Shown: positions 25,773 through 35,491, counted from the stretch's first letter. The stretch is DNA of 64,000 nucleotides from Desulfovibrionales bacterium (GCA_007693505.1 REDL01000064.1:225517-289516); one strand, 5' to 3'. Program-made: numbers and translations. The notes: generated by a model not told the origin, from the letters alone.

Positions 25773-26747
25773 ATGCTTGCTTTCCTCAAAAAACATTGGT
25801 TTTTCGTTGGGATGGTCGTGGTTTCGGCCCTGGCTTTCGTGGTGCCGGGCTTGGGGGTGGTCGTCAAGGAATACAATATTCTCAGTTATGCGATATTTTT
25901 GACATTCCTGATCACTGGGTTGAGTCTGGATACCCGAAGCATCCTGGAGCAGATCAGAAATGTCCGGGTGCTCATGGCATCCCTGTTGTCGGCACTGGTA
26001 CTGATCCCGATTCTCACCGCACTGCTGGCATCCCTGTTTTTTGGAAACAATGTCGACTTCATTGTTGGTTCGATCATTATTGCCGTCGCTCCGGTGACCG
26101 TCGCCTCGGGCACGGTGATGACGGCCATGGCCTTGGGGAACGTCCCCTTGAGCCTGTTTATTTGCGTGCTGTGTAATTTTTTCTCTTTGCTGACAATCCC
26201 ATTGGTGCTGAACGGGATCCTCGGTGTCATGGGCGACATGTTGCACCTGGGTGAAGCCGTTTCCCTGCCAGTGGGCAATATTTTACTCACATTAAGTACC
26301 ATCGTCCTCTTGCCGACCGTGCTGGGACAGGTGGTCCGACCATGGCTCAAGGAGCGCATTGCACCGTACAAAAAAGCGTTTTCCGTTTTTTCCCAGTCTG
26401 TCGTCCTGCTGATCATTTTTAATGCCGTGTCCAGCTCTGTGGGCGTGGTTGGCACGGTGGGTTTGGGCTTTATCGGATTGTTCGGTTTTATGATCCTCTT
26501 GCATACCCTGATCCTGGCCCTGAATTTCGCCATTTCCAGGGGTATCCGGCTGGACATGCCTTCCACGGCGGCGTTTACCATCCATACTTCCCAGAAAACC
26601 CTGACCATCTCCTACCTGGTCTGGGCCGGTTTCTTCGCAACTTCCTTTCCCCTGGCCATGGTTCCGGGAATTGCCTACCACGTGGTCCAGATGGTCATGG
26701 ATGTCTTTGTGGCGGACTGGTTCCGGAAACGGGTCAAACGTCAGTAA
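25773..26747 (+). CDS. Bile acid:sodium symporter (BASS/SBF) family transporter
   Basis: 324 residues, nine to ten hydrophobic spans. The family text is visible in FLTFLITGLSLDTRSI, IIIAVAPVTVASGTVMTAMALGNVPLSL and FTIHTSQKTLTISYLVWAG, close to the YfeH/SBF-like subfamily. Substrate unknown; relatives carry organic acids with sodium. The ATG at 25773 is preferred; a TTG two codons upstream is also possible after AGGA. It follows the SLC13-type gene by 119 bases on the same strand. Confidence 0.85.
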   Translation: MLAFLKKHWFFVGMVVVSALAFVVPGLGVVVKEYNILSYAIFLTFLITGLSLDTRSILEQIRNVRVLMASLLSALVLIPILTALLASLFFGNNVDFIVGSIIIAVAPVTVASGTVMTAMALGNVPLSLFICVLCNFFSLLTIPLVLNGILGVMGDMLHLGEAVSLPVGNILLTLSTIVLLPTVLGQVVRPWLKERIAPYKKAFSVFSQSVVLLIIFNAVSSSVGVVGTVGLGFIGLFGFMILLHTLILALNFAISRGIRLDMPSTAAFTIHTSQKTLTISYLVWAGFFATSFPLAMVPGIAYHVVQMVMDVFVADWFRKRVKRQ

Positions 26748-26953
26748 ACGCTGCCACTGGAATTGTCGCCGTGGGATGGTACAGTGTGGGGGACATCGTT
26801 TCCAGGTGGGACCAGGGCCGCTTGTTTCTTTGTCGGAAGCCGAATACGATCCCACGCGCACCGCGTAGCCACGTGTTCTGTGTTTAGGGAAAACCCTGTG
26901 CGTATGCATTGCGCGCCACGGATGGCCGCTCGGATTATTCAGGATTTTTTTGG

Positions 26954-29476
26954 ATGTTTATCAAGACCCCAGACCCACCCGCATCGCAAATGCGCCTTGA
27001 GCGTCAGGATTTGATCACCCTGGAGGCCGAACTGCGCCAAGCCATGGCCTGTTTCCTCAACTTCTCTTCCTATGGGCTGTATTTTCCATCCCAGCCACCC
27101 CAGGACATGCTGGTCAGTGACGCAGCTGGTCAACGCATTGTGCCCGTTTTCCACGCCAAGGAGAAGAAAGCCCTGCTTCCCCTGCATCGCCACGGGGAGT
27201 TGCTGGGTATTTTCGTCGCCCGCAACGTATCCGGAAAAGTCACCAAAAATACGTTGCATCTCTGGTCGTGCTTGTGTGACCAGATCATGGACAATCTGCT
27301 TTTGCACAAAAAAAATCAGGTTGATCCGCTGACGGGACTGGCCAATGCGGCCTGCCTGGAGGAAAACCTGGCTCGTGAAATCCGCCTGGTGCATCGTGGG
27401 CTGTGGCCGGATACTCCGGCCTGTCTGGAAGAGGGGGTGTCCGAGTTCAGTGCCAGTGTGGGCTTGATCTTTCTGGATGTGGATGGTTTTTCCAGAATCA
27501 ATGAGCGCTGGGGATACCAGTTTGGCGATCACGTTCTGCAGCAATTGGGGAGGATGGTCGCGCGTACGGCCCCGGAACAGGCCATTTGCGCGAGGCTGCG
27601 GGAAGACACGTTGGCAATCAGTTTTTCCGGAGCGACAGCCGCAAAATGCCACCAGTTGGCCAGGACTTTCGCGCGAGAGGCCGCGGCAGTGTACTGTGAA
27701 AATGCGATCAACGGAGAACGGATCCAGCTGTCCGTCAGCCAGGGGTACGTCACCTATCCCCAAGACTTTCACGGACGGCAGTTGCGACGATCGGTGCGGG
27801 AGCAGACCGGGGTGATGCTGGAAAAAGCTCGTCGCGCGCTCCGTGAGGCCCAGGAGCAGAGTTCGGGGGGGATTCAAGGGTTTTCGGGAATTCTCCGGGA
27901 AAGTGGGATGATCCTGGATGTGCTCCCCATGAACCGGATCCTGGTGAGTCTCGGTCGTTCCGTGGATGCCCGTGAGGGACAACGTTTTCTGGTTTGGGCC
28001 GCTCAGAGTGGCTTGCCCGGTGGAGAGCCCGACGGCATGGAGACGACTGGTGAGCACGGGCCGGAGGAGAGGATCTGCAAAGCCGAGATCCAACTGGTTG
28101 ACGTGCTCGGCGAAACCTCCGTAGCCGAGGTTGTGCTGCAGCATGAGCCCGGTTGCGCGCTGATGCCCCAAGACCAGTTGACCATTCTCGCTCCTGGGGT
28201 TCGCCAGGACGTCCCAGGCCGAAGCAGCGGGGCGGAGCCTGGTCCCGCGAGAAGGAGCGCATCGGGATTGGCGCAGGTTCCAAACATTGGGGAAGACGAA
28301 TACCGATCAGCGCATGAAAGCCAAATCCAGGCTCTGTTGCAAGTCAGCGATTTTTCAAGATACTGGACGCCCTTTCGCCAGTCCCATTCCCGGTTTACCG
28401 TCATGTTGATATACATGGAGACCAGTTCCATTGCCATGGGACGACCGAACCACGACGATGTGGAGCATATGGTGCGGAAGCTGGGCAAACTGGCGGCCCA
28501 AGGATTGGGGGCGGATGCGGTTCTCGGACGGTTCAGCTTCAGCACGATGGCCTGCCTGATACCGGATCAGGGCACCACGGAAGTGGAAACCGCGGCACGG
28601 TCCCTGGTTCGGACTGCCGGTGAAAGCTTGCATTGCGCGGTTTCTATCGGATTGGCCGAGTACCCCTTCCTGAATTTCAGTAAGGCAGATGTTTTGGACA
28701 ACTGCCGCAAGGCCCTGGAGCATGCGCTGATGCTGCCCGCACCCGCTGCGGTGTCCTTTTGCTCCACCTCCCTGACAGTCAGCGCGGACCGGGCCTTTTC
28801 CAGCGGTGACATTTACTCCGCTGTGGAGGAGTACAAAGTGGCCCTGCTGGCAGATGAAAGCAACCTCCTGGCCAGAAATTCCCTGGGCGTGTGCTATGCC
28901 CGGCTAGCGAAATATGGCGACGCCCTGGCCCAGTTCTCGGAGGTCCTCCGCCGAGACCCCGATGACATCATGGCCACCTACAATCAGGGCCATACCCTGC
29001 TGAAACAGGGGGAGGGGGATCTTGCCCGCCAAGCCTTTGAACGTTGTCTGGAGCTGGATCCTCAGCATGTCTTCAGCTTGATCCGCCTGGGGCAGTTGGC
29101 CGAGCAGCACAATGACCTGGACATTGCCAGGGATCGCTACCATCGAGCCCTCTTGGTTCCCGGAGGGGAAGGCGTCACGCATCGGCACCTGGCCCGACTG
29201 GAAATGGCAGAAGGCAATCTGGAGCAGGCCCGGGAACATCTTCATCAAGCCTTGGTGCATAACCCCAAGGATGCCTTAGCCATGCACCTGTTGGCCTCGA
29301 TGTATCTCGAGCACGGCGATGATCCGGAAATCGCGGAAACCTTGGCCAGACAGAGCGTGGCCCTCCGCCCGGAAGTGGATGCGTACTGGAACGTGCTGGC
29401 CAGGGTTCTGGAACGTCAGGGCAAAACCGAGGAGGCCGCGCAGGCCAGGGAGCAGGGTGATTCGCCAGCATGTTGA
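26954..29476 (+). CDS. Protein with two degenerate GGDEF domains and a TPR array
   Basis: 840 residues, no signal peptide. An N-terminal sensor-like region (about 1-115) precedes a GGDEF-fold domain (about 120-280) recognised by DPLTGLANAACLEENL and IFLDVDGFSRINERWGYQFGD. The catalytic GG[DE]EF site is replaced by LREDTLA. A second, weaker GGDEF-like region (about 455-590) has RFSFSTMA at that place. The C-terminus (about 615-840) holds six or so TPR units. It is therefore unlikely to make cyclic di-GMP; it may bind nucleotides or act as a scaffold. The ATG at 26954 was chosen over an upstream TTG because of AGGA. Confidence 0.8.
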   Translation: MFIKTPDPPASQMRLERQDLITLEAELRQAMACFLNFSSYGLYFPSQPPQDMLVSDAAGQRIVPVFHAKEKKALLPLHRHGELLGIFVARNVSGKVTKNTLHLWSCLCDQIMDNLLLHKKNQVDPLTGLANAACLEENLAREIRLVHRGLWPDTPACLEEGVSEFSASVGLIFLDVDGFSRINERWGYQFGDHVLQQLGRMVARTAPEQAICARLREDTLAISFSGATAAKCHQLARTFAREAAAVYCENAINGERIQLSVSQGYVTYPQDFHGRQLRRSVREQTGVMLEKARRALREAQEQSSGGIQGFSGILRESGMILDVLPMNRILVSLGRSVDAREGQRFLVWAAQSGLPGGEPDGMETTGEHGPEERICKAEIQLVDVLGETSVAEVVLQHEPGCALMPQDQLTILAPGVRQDVPGRSSGAEPGPARRSASGLAQVPNIGEDEYRSAHESQIQALLQVSDFSRYWTPFRQSHSRFTVMLIYMETSSIAMGRPNHDDVEHMVRKLGKLAAQGLGADAVLGRFSFSTMACLIPDQGTTEVETAARSLVRTAGESLHCAVSIGLAEYPFLNFSKADVLDNCRKALEHALMLPAPAAVSFCSTSLTVSADRAFSSGDIYSAVEEYKVALLADESNLLARNSLGVCYARLAKYGDALAQFSEVLRRDPDDIMATYNQGHTLLKQGEGDLARQAFERCLELDPQHVFSLIRLGQLAEQHNDLDIARDRYHRALLVPGGEGVTHRHLARLEMAEGNLEQAREHLHQALVHNPKDALAMHLLASMYLEHGDDPEIAETLARQSVALRPEVDAYWNVLARVLERQGKTEEAAQAREQGDSPAC

Positions 29477-29595
29477 CGCCATGGCATTGAAGGCATTGTC
29501 ACAAGTCGCTCACGCCATGTTGGGGGCCGGCGATTTGTGCGGAGGATTGCCAAAGGCCCAGCTTTGCGCTGATACGACGTTGCTGCGGCAAGGAT

Positions 29596-30999
29596 TCAGG
29601 GGTGGAGCACGCCGGCCAGAACCTGAGCCGCCAGAGCATGTTCGGCATCGGAAAGCGTTCGGGGATCCAGACAGAACGCGTCGTGTTCGATGCGACCCAC
29701 CAGCGGCGGGTCGACATCCAAAAGACGATCGCGGACCGTCTCGACGCCAAGCGCATGGATGCTTGGGCGGATTCCGACAAGGGTCGTCGGCAGATCCTGC
29801 TCCGGATACGCGCCGCCACCCACGCGGGAAGATCCAGGCAACAAAATAACCTTGGCTGATTGACCCAGAGCGCGGCGAAGGGAACGGGCCAATTTGTTCG
29901 CCCGGCGGCGCAACTCGTCCGGTGTGGCCGTAATCATCCGCAACGTGGGAATTTCCCGGCGTGCAAGATCCGGGTCGCGATACAGACGCAAGGTGGCCTC
30001 CAGGGCGGCCAAGGTCATTTTGTCAATGCGCAACGCCCGATTCATGGGGTTCTTCTTGATCGGCTCGATGTAGGCCCTGCGGCCGACGATGATCCCAGCC
30101 TGCGGCCCACCGAGAACCTTGTCTCCACTGAAGGTGACTACTGCCGCACCGGCCGCAACGGCCTCCTGAACAGTGGGTTCATGCCCCAGGCCATAGGGTG
30201 TGAAGTCGAAGAAATTGCCGCTTCCCAGGTCATCCAAAACGGGCAGGCCGTGCTGGTCGCCCAAGGCGACCATCTCCCGCAGAGTGACTTCCTTGTGAAA
30301 GCCGATGATCCGGTAGTTTGAGGCGTGCACTTTCAGCAACGCCGCGGTTTCCGGAGTTATCGCCCGCTCGTAGTCATGAAGGTGGGTGCGGTTGGTGGCC
30401 CCCACTTCCCGCAGTACCGCCCCGCTCCTGGCCATCACCTCCGGGATGCGAAACGATCCGCCGATTTCCACCAGTTGCCCTCGCGAAACCACCACCTCCC
30501 GGCCTTTTGCCAGAGTATCCAGCATCAGCAGTACTGCCGCGGCGTTGTTGTTCACCACCAGCCCGGCCTCGGCCCCGGTCAGTTGGCAGAGCAACTCCTC
30601 CACATGGGCGTATCGGCTGCCGCGGTGCCCTGTGTCCAGGGAAAACTCCAAATTGGAGTAATGGGCGCAGGCTTCGGTCACGGCCTGAACGGCCTGGCGG
30701 GCCAGCAGCGATCGTCCCAGGTTGGTGTGCACCACGACGCCCGTGGCGTTGATCACCCGTCGGAAATGTGGCCTGGACGCCCGATCCAGAAAGGAAAGCA
30801 ACGGCTTCTCCAGGGCTGGCCAGCGCAGCTCTTCGGAGTCAGTCAGTCTGCCGTCCCGAATATCAGCGCGCAATTGGTCCAGATGCACGTTGACAAGGTC
30901 CTTGAGCAGGGGGCGCGGCAGGTGCGCATGGTGACCGGACTCCGAGATTCGTTGCAGAATCAGGTCCACGGAGGGCAGCAGTCGATAGAGTTCAGACAT
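29596..30999 (-). CDS. selA: L-seryl-tRNA(Sec) selenium transferase
   Basis: PLP enzyme converting Ser-tRNA(Sec) to Sec-tRNA(Sec). 467 residues, full length. The N-terminal tRNA-binding part begins LYRLLPSVDLIL. The family text RVINATGVVVHTNLGRSLL and the PLP lysine in VTFSGDKVLGGPQAG are present. The start has GGAG upstream. Its presence means the organism makes selenoproteins, as sulfate reducers do for formate dehydrogenase and hydrogenase. selB, selC and selD are not in the window. It converges on the TPR gene. Confidence 0.97.
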   Translation of the reverse strand: MSELYRLLPSVDLILQRISESGHHAHLPRPLLKDLVNVHLDQLRADIRDGRLTDSEELRWPALEKPLLSFLDRASRPHFRRVINATGVVVHTNLGRSLLARQAVQAVTEACAHYSNLEFSLDTGHRGSRYAHVEELLCQLTGAEAGLVVNNNAAAVLLMLDTLAKGREVVVSRGQLVEIGGSFRIPEVMARSGAVLREVGATNRTHLHDYERAITPETAALLKVHASNYRIIGFHKEVTLREMVALGDQHGLPVLDDLGSGNFFDFTPYGLGHEPTVQEAVAAGAAVVTFSGDKVLGGPQAGIIVGRRAYIEPIKKNPMNRALRIDKMTLAALEATLRLYRDPDLARREIPTLRMITATPDELRRRANKLARSLRRALGQSAKVILLPGSSRVGGGAYPEQDLPTTLVGIRPSIHALGVETVRDRLLDVDPPLVGRIEHDAFCLDPRTLSDAEHALAAQVLAGVLHP

Positions 31000-31038
31000 A
31001 ACATCTCCGGTAAAGAGAAAAAATCTGCGGTATATCGT

Positions 31039-32334
31039 TCATGCGTCCAGCCATCTTGGGTGGAGAGCGTATATTTCCGCGAGCAGGTAGAATGAACCGC
31101 AAATCAGAACCGGCCCGTCAGTTTGTGCGGCAAATGATGCCGCACGGGCCAGGGCCGTTGCCGGGTCGGGAGTGGTCTGGGCCTGAGGGCCGAGTTCGCG
31201 GACGACCTCATGGGCCGGACGACAACGGTGGTGTGTGGGTAGTTCAGGAACAAAGATCGGCCCTGATGTCAATTGCCGGACAAGGGGAGCCATGGACTCC
31301 AGGTCTTTGTCCCGCATGCAGGTGAAGATCACTGTTTCAGGGCGGAAGGGCAGTTTGTCCAGGGCCGTATTCAGGGCTTCCAGCGCTGAGGGGTTGTGCG
31401 CGCCGTCCAGAATGAACTCCGGAACGAACTCTGGACAGTCTTCTTGGGCATTCACTGGGGACGGCAACCGTGTTCCGGGGATGTATTGCAGCCGGCCAGG
31501 CCAGGCCTTGGAGGCCAGGGCGTGGGCGCAGGCATCCTGGTGAACGGCCCAACCGTGGTGACGGGCCAGGAATGTCCATCCCGCCAGGGCCAAGCGGGCG
31601 TTGTCGCGTTGATGGGGACCTGGCAGCGCGGGTGCACCAGCAGCTTGCGCGTTCGTTCCGACAATATCATTGGCAGCATGCACAACCACTTTCTGTCTGG
31701 TTGCTTCCTGGACCAACAGATTGCGAACCATGGCGGTCTGCGGGCCGGAAACGACCAAGGTTCCGGGCTTGATGGCCCCGGCCTTGTCCAGGGCGATGTT
31801 TTCCAAGCCAGGGCCGATGATCCGTTCGTGGTCCAGGCCGATGGGGGTGATCAGCAGCAGATCCGGGTGCCAGGTGGAGGTTGCGTCGTTACGCCCACCC
31901 AGCCCGGCCTCAAGGACAATCAGGTCAAGATGCTGGGCGCTGAAACCGACCATGGCGATCAGGGTAATGGTTTCAAAATACGTCAGCCCAAGATCCGCGC
32001 ATGCCGCCTGAATGGTGTTGGCCCACCCCAGGATCTTTTCTTCCGAGGCTATTTTGCCGTTGATCCGGATGCGTTCCCTGAGGTTCAAAAAGTGGGGTGA
32101 TGTGAACAATCCTGTGGAAAAACCGTGTTCGCGGGCAATTTGGGCCAGATAATAGGCGGTGGAGCCTTTGCCGTTGGTCCCGACCACCTGGGCCAGACAT
32201 GTCGGCATCCCGGTCAGGTTCAGCCGGTCCGCTGCCTCACGCATCCGGCCAAGACCCAGGTGCATGTGGAACATGCCCAAGGCATCCATATGGCCTTGAA
32301 ACTCGGCGAAGTCAGAAAAAGATGTCTTCGCCAT
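31039..32334 (-). CDS. folC: Folylpolyglutamate synthase / dihydrofolate synthase
   Basis: Mur-ligase-family enzyme adding glutamate to folates. 431 residues. The ATP loop is VVGTNGKGSTAYYLAQ and the folate-site text is LFTSPHFLNLRERIRING. The mid-domain signature VLEAGLGGRNDATS and the C-terminal FILDGAHNPSALEAL are intact. The ATG at 32334 overlaps the end of the upstream MBL gene by 23 bases, so translation is probably coupled; a GTG one codon earlier is possible. No accD neighbour is present. Confidence 0.95.
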   Translation of the reverse strand: MAKTSFSDFAEFQGHMDALGMFHMHLGLGRMREAADRLNLTGMPTCLAQVVGTNGKGSTAYYLAQIAREHGFSTGLFTSPHFLNLRERIRINGKIASEEKILGWANTIQAACADLGLTYFETITLIAMVGFSAQHLDLIVLEAGLGGRNDATSTWHPDLLLITPIGLDHERIIGPGLENIALDKAGAIKPGTLVVSGPQTAMVRNLLVQEATRQKVVVHAANDIVGTNAQAAGAPALPGPHQRDNARLALAGWTFLARHHGWAVHQDACAHALASKAWPGRLQYIPGTRLPSPVNAQEDCPEFVPEFILDGAHNPSALEALNTALDKLPFRPETVIFTCMRDKDLESMAPLVRQLTSGPIFVPELPTHHRCRPAHEVVRELGPQAQTTPDPATALARAASFAAQTDGPVLICGSFYLLAEIYALHPRWLDA

Positions 32335-33097
32335 CACGCAACAGGTGAAACATATAACCGTCCAGGGCTTGGTGCAGTTGCTCCTGGATCTCGGTGGAGA
32401 AGGTGGACTTCATGTGCGAAATGTAGATCTTGGGCCGGGTGTGCAGTTTGTTCAACTCGGCACGCAGCAGTTTCGGGGTGAGATGCCTGGAGAGCAGGGC
32501 GAGTTCCTCCATGGCATTGGGAAACGAGGCCTCGATGATCAGGTTTTCCAGGTCAAAGGGCAGCTCGTTCAGAAAGGTCCACCAGCGGTCTGTGGGCCCG
32601 GTATCTCCGGTAAAGGCGAAATGGCGACCGGAGGCAGGGTTCAGAAGCAGATAGCCGGACGCGGCAGTGGCATGGTTGACCGGTATGGTGACCACCCGCA
32701 ACCCGGCCATATCCACCCAGACACCGGGATCCAGCTGTGCATACGTCAGGACCGGATTGGAAAAGGTCGGCAGAACCGTGAAGTCCGGCCAGATCGTGTC
32801 GTTGAGCAGATGGGTGCGGATGCTTTCCAGTACCGGGGCCAAGCCGCGGACGCGCACCGCGCCATGCTCGTTACGGGCCACCAGTTCGATCAGGTTGTCC
32901 GCCAGAAAAAGGATGTCCTTGATGTGATCCAGGTGGGCGTGGGTGATCAGGATCTCCTGGACTTCAGCCTGACTGGCCAACGGCATGGAAGAAGTCACTG
33001 AACCGGCGTCCAGCAGGATGGTCTTGTTTATCAGAAAAGAGGTCAGATTGTAGCCGGGCAGGTCCGAGCCCGAACAACCGAGAACATGCAGGTGCAT
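32312..33097 (-). CDS. MBL-fold hydrolase resembling class II cyclic-nucleotide phosphodiesterase
   Basis: 261 residues. The start of the protein, LHVLGCSGSDLPGYNLTSFLI, and the metal site THAHLDHIKD (HxHLDH) match class II 3',5'-cAMP phosphodiesterases and related beta-lactamase-fold enzymes. Further metal ligands are in VNHATAASGY, FTGDTGPTDR and YISHMKS. The ATG at 33097 follows GGCGGAG. The reaction is a family inference; the substrate could be another cyclic nucleotide. It overlaps folC, an unusual partner. Confidence 0.7.
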   Translation of the reverse strand: MHLHVLGCSGSDLPGYNLTSFLINKTILLDAGSVTSSMPLASQAEVQEILITHAHLDHIKDILFLADNLIELVARNEHGAVRVRGLAPVLESIRTHLLNDTIWPDFTVLPTFSNPVLTYAQLDPGVWVDMAGLRVVTIPVNHATAASGYLLLNPASGRHFAFTGDTGPTDRWWTFLNELPFDLENLIIEASFPNAMEELALLSRHLTPKLLRAELNKLHTRPKIYISHMKSTFSTEIQEQLHQALDGYMFHLLRDGEDIFF

Positions 33098-33509
33098 GAT
33101 GGTGCTCCGCCGTATTGATGATGGTTCGCGACGATTCTCGCGGCCGTGATGCAGAGAACGTCTTGCACAAGGCCGCGGCATAGGTCAATCCAATCGCGGG
33201 TCGTGCCCATGCAGATGGACATCTGGAATGACTTCCTTTCCGGTGGACACATTTCATCAGCGAACATGAACCCGGGCAGTGATGAAAAAAAGACAGTACG
33301 TTCCCGACTTGACCGTTGTCCGACCATGGAGTAGCGAACCAAAAAAACGACACAGATGTCCCTTCAGGGGAATCTTTATGGCCAGGGCAACCCGATCCAC
33401 CGCAAAGGGGCGCCCTGGCCTTTCGTCATCCATGGGCGCTTTATGAACGGCGATCATGTCGCGGTCGTCTGTCCAAAAGCGTTTTCACCATCAACCGAAG
33501 GATTACGTT
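33098..33509. other. Divergent intergenic region between the MBL gene and greA
   Basis: It contains a GC-rich inverted repeat CGCGGCC/GGCCGCG (33139-33177) in the 5' leader of the MBL gene and a terminator-like hairpin in the greA leader (33380-33423). No gene is supported. Confidence 0.5.
33380..33423 (+). terminator. Terminator-like hairpin in the greA leader
   Basis: GGCCAGGGC (33380-33388) pairs perfectly with GCCCTGGCC (33412-33420) and is followed by TTTCG. It lies 87 bases before the greA start. In E. coli a terminator in the greA leader yields the GraL small RNA; a comparable arrangement is possible here, but the T tract is short. Confidence 0.5.
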
Positions 33510-33983
33510 ATGGACTCAATTCCTATTTCCATTGAAGGATTCAGAAAGCTTGAACTGGAGTTGGATCGGCTTAAACAGGAACGGCCGGAAGTCATTGAAG
33601 CCATCAAGGTGGCGCGCGAAGAGGGTGATCTGCGGGAAAACGCCGGTTATGAGGCTGCCAGGGAGCGACAGGGCATGCTGGAGGCCAAAATCAAATACAT
33701 TGAGTCGCGGATGGCGCAATTCAATGTGATTGACCGGAAGACCCTCGGCGGCTCTCGGGCCGCTTTTGGAGCCACCGTGGAACTGGAAGATTTGGATACC
33801 GAGGAGATCAAAAAATATACCCTGCTTGGTCCTGACGAGGCTGATCCCAACGAGGGCAGTATTTCCATCGCGTCTCCTGTGGGCCGGGCTCTCCTGGGCA
33901 AGGAGGAGGGTGATGAGGTTCTCGTGGAGGCGCCCCGCGGGAAAATCCGTTACGAGATCATATCGGTCAGCTATCAGAACTGA
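33510..33983 (+). CDS. greA: Transcript cleavage factor GreA
   Basis: Rescues backtracked RNA polymerase. 157 residues, family length. The N-terminal coiled coil with the acidic tip REEGDLRENAGYEAARERQ and the C-terminal FKBP-like domain (SPVGRALLGKEEGDEV) are complete. The start MDSIPISIEGF at 33510 follows AAGGAT by 7 bases. Its stop overlaps the next start (TGATG). Confidence 0.97.
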   Translation: MDSIPISIEGFRKLELELDRLKQERPEVIEAIKVAREEGDLRENAGYEAARERQGMLEAKIKYIESRMAQFNVIDRKTLGGSRAAFGATVELEDLDTEEIKKYTLLGPDEADPNEGSISIASPVGRALLGKEEGDEVLVEAPRGKIRYEIISVSYQN

Positions 33984-35491
33984 TGCTGGTCAGGGGTGCT
34001 GGACCCAGGGCAGGGGGTGATGTGCGGATTGGGCAGGAATTGTGTCTGGAGGTGGCCAAGCCGGTGCTGGGCGGCGACGGATTGGCTCGGCATGCCGGCA
34101 TGGCCGTGTTTGTGCCGGGCGCACTGCCAGGTCAGCGCATTCTGGCGCGTGTCTCCTCGGTCAAGGCCCGGCATGCCCGAGCGGACCTGATCCAGGTCCT
34201 GGAGCAATCCCCGGAATACGTCCAGCCCAGCTGTCCCCATTTCGGGTGTTGCGGTGGGTGTGACTGGCTGCATATGGACTATGCCCGGCAGTTGCACTGG
34301 AAACGGGAGTTGGTCCGGGAGACGCTCCGTCACATTGCCACCGAGGACGTCCAGGTGGCAACGACCATTGCCTCGCCGCAGGTGCGCAACTACCGGAACA
34401 AGATGGAGTTCGCCGCGGCCTCCAGGGTCGTGACCAACACCGGCGACACGACCCGTGGCCTGAGCACTGGCAAAGCCGATGTAGCCCTGGGGCTACGTCC
34501 TCGAGGACTGGCCAACGCGGTGGTTCCGATTCACTCCTGCGCCCTGTGCCCCCAGGTCATGGTTGACGTCATGAATCTGGTCGGTCAATGGGCCGGGAAA
34601 ACCGGCCTGCCGGCCTACGATCCGGACACGGGCCGCGGTTTTTGGCGACACCTGGTTGTCCGACACGGAGCCGAGATTGGCCACGTGATGCTTTCCTTGA
34701 TCACCGGCCAGGATTCACGGGGCCGGTGTGTCGGGCCACGTCTTGCGCAGTATGTGACGAACAATCTGGCCGGGCATTCCTTGACGTCGCTCTCCGTAGT
34801 GCATGAGACACGAACAGACCGTGCCCTGTTGGCCCAGGGGCAACGGAGCGTATCCGTCACTGGTCCAAAACATTTGCTCCATGAACTGGGTAACCTGCAG
34901 CTCGCCATTTCCAGTCGGAGCTTTTTTCAAGTCAATTCCGGGGCTGCGCAAAAGCTTTTCGGCGTCGTGGCTGACTTTGCCGGACTGGACGAACGGGAAT
35001 CCGTCTGGGACCTCTACTCCGGCGTCGGGGCCATCGCTCTGGGCCTGGCCGGAAAGGCTAGGCAGGTCGTGGGCATTGAAACCGACCCACAAGCTGTTCG
35101 AGACGCCCAGGCCAATGCCCGGCGCAATGGTATAGCCAACTGCCGTTTTGAAGCCGGAGATGTGAGTCGGACCATCTCCCGCGTTCTCGGCGACCCGGCA
35201 TTCGAGCGCCCGGACGTGATCGTTGTTGATCCTCCCCGGGCCGGAATGCGGGCCGAGGTTGTGGCCCAGCTGCTGAAAATCGGTGCGCCGAAACTGATCC
35301 TGGTCTCCTGCGATCCGGCCACTCTGGCTCGGGATATCAAGGTGCTGGCCGCCGGATATCGCCCGTCCCGAGTCCAACCGGTTGACATGTTTCCGCATAC
35401 CTCGCATATCGAGTGCGTTGTCGAACTCTGTCGTCGCGATCCAGTTGCTCCATCGAAAAGGTGTCCACATGCCTCTCGTCGAACCTGTTAA
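33983..35491 (+). CDS. rlmD: 23S rRNA (uracil-C5)-methyltransferase, RlmD/TrmA family
   Basis: SAM-dependent m5U methyltransferase, 502 residues. An N-terminal TRAM-like part is followed by Fe-S cysteines C84, C90 and C93 (CPHFGCCGGCDW), with a later HSCALCP as fourth ligand. The SAM site is VWDLYSGVGAIALGLA; VVDPPRAGM and the nucleophile VSCDPATLARD are present. RlmD and RlmCD-type enzymes are hard to separate by eye, so the exact rRNA position is inferred. The C-terminus ends just after the start of the next gene. Confidence 0.85.
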   Translation: MLVRGAGPRAGGDVRIGQELCLEVAKPVLGGDGLARHAGMAVFVPGALPGQRILARVSSVKARHARADLIQVLEQSPEYVQPSCPHFGCCGGCDWLHMDYARQLHWKRELVRETLRHIATEDVQVATTIASPQVRNYRNKMEFAAASRVVTNTGDTTRGLSTGKADVALGLRPRGLANAVVPIHSCALCPQVMVDVMNLVGQWAGKTGLPAYDPDTGRGFWRHLVVRHGAEIGHVMLSLITGQDSRGRCVGPRLAQYVTNNLAGHSLTSLSVVHETRTDRALLAQGQRSVSVTGPKHLLHELGNLQLAISSRSFFQVNSGAAQKLFGVVADFAGLDERESVWDLYSGVGAIALGLAGKARQVVGIETDPQAVRDAQANARRNGIANCRFEAGDVSRTISRVLGDPAFERPDVIVVDPPRAGMRAEVVAQLLKIGAPKLILVSCDPATLARDIKVLAAGYRPSRVQPVDMFPHTSHIECVVELCRRDPVAPSKRCPHASRRTC

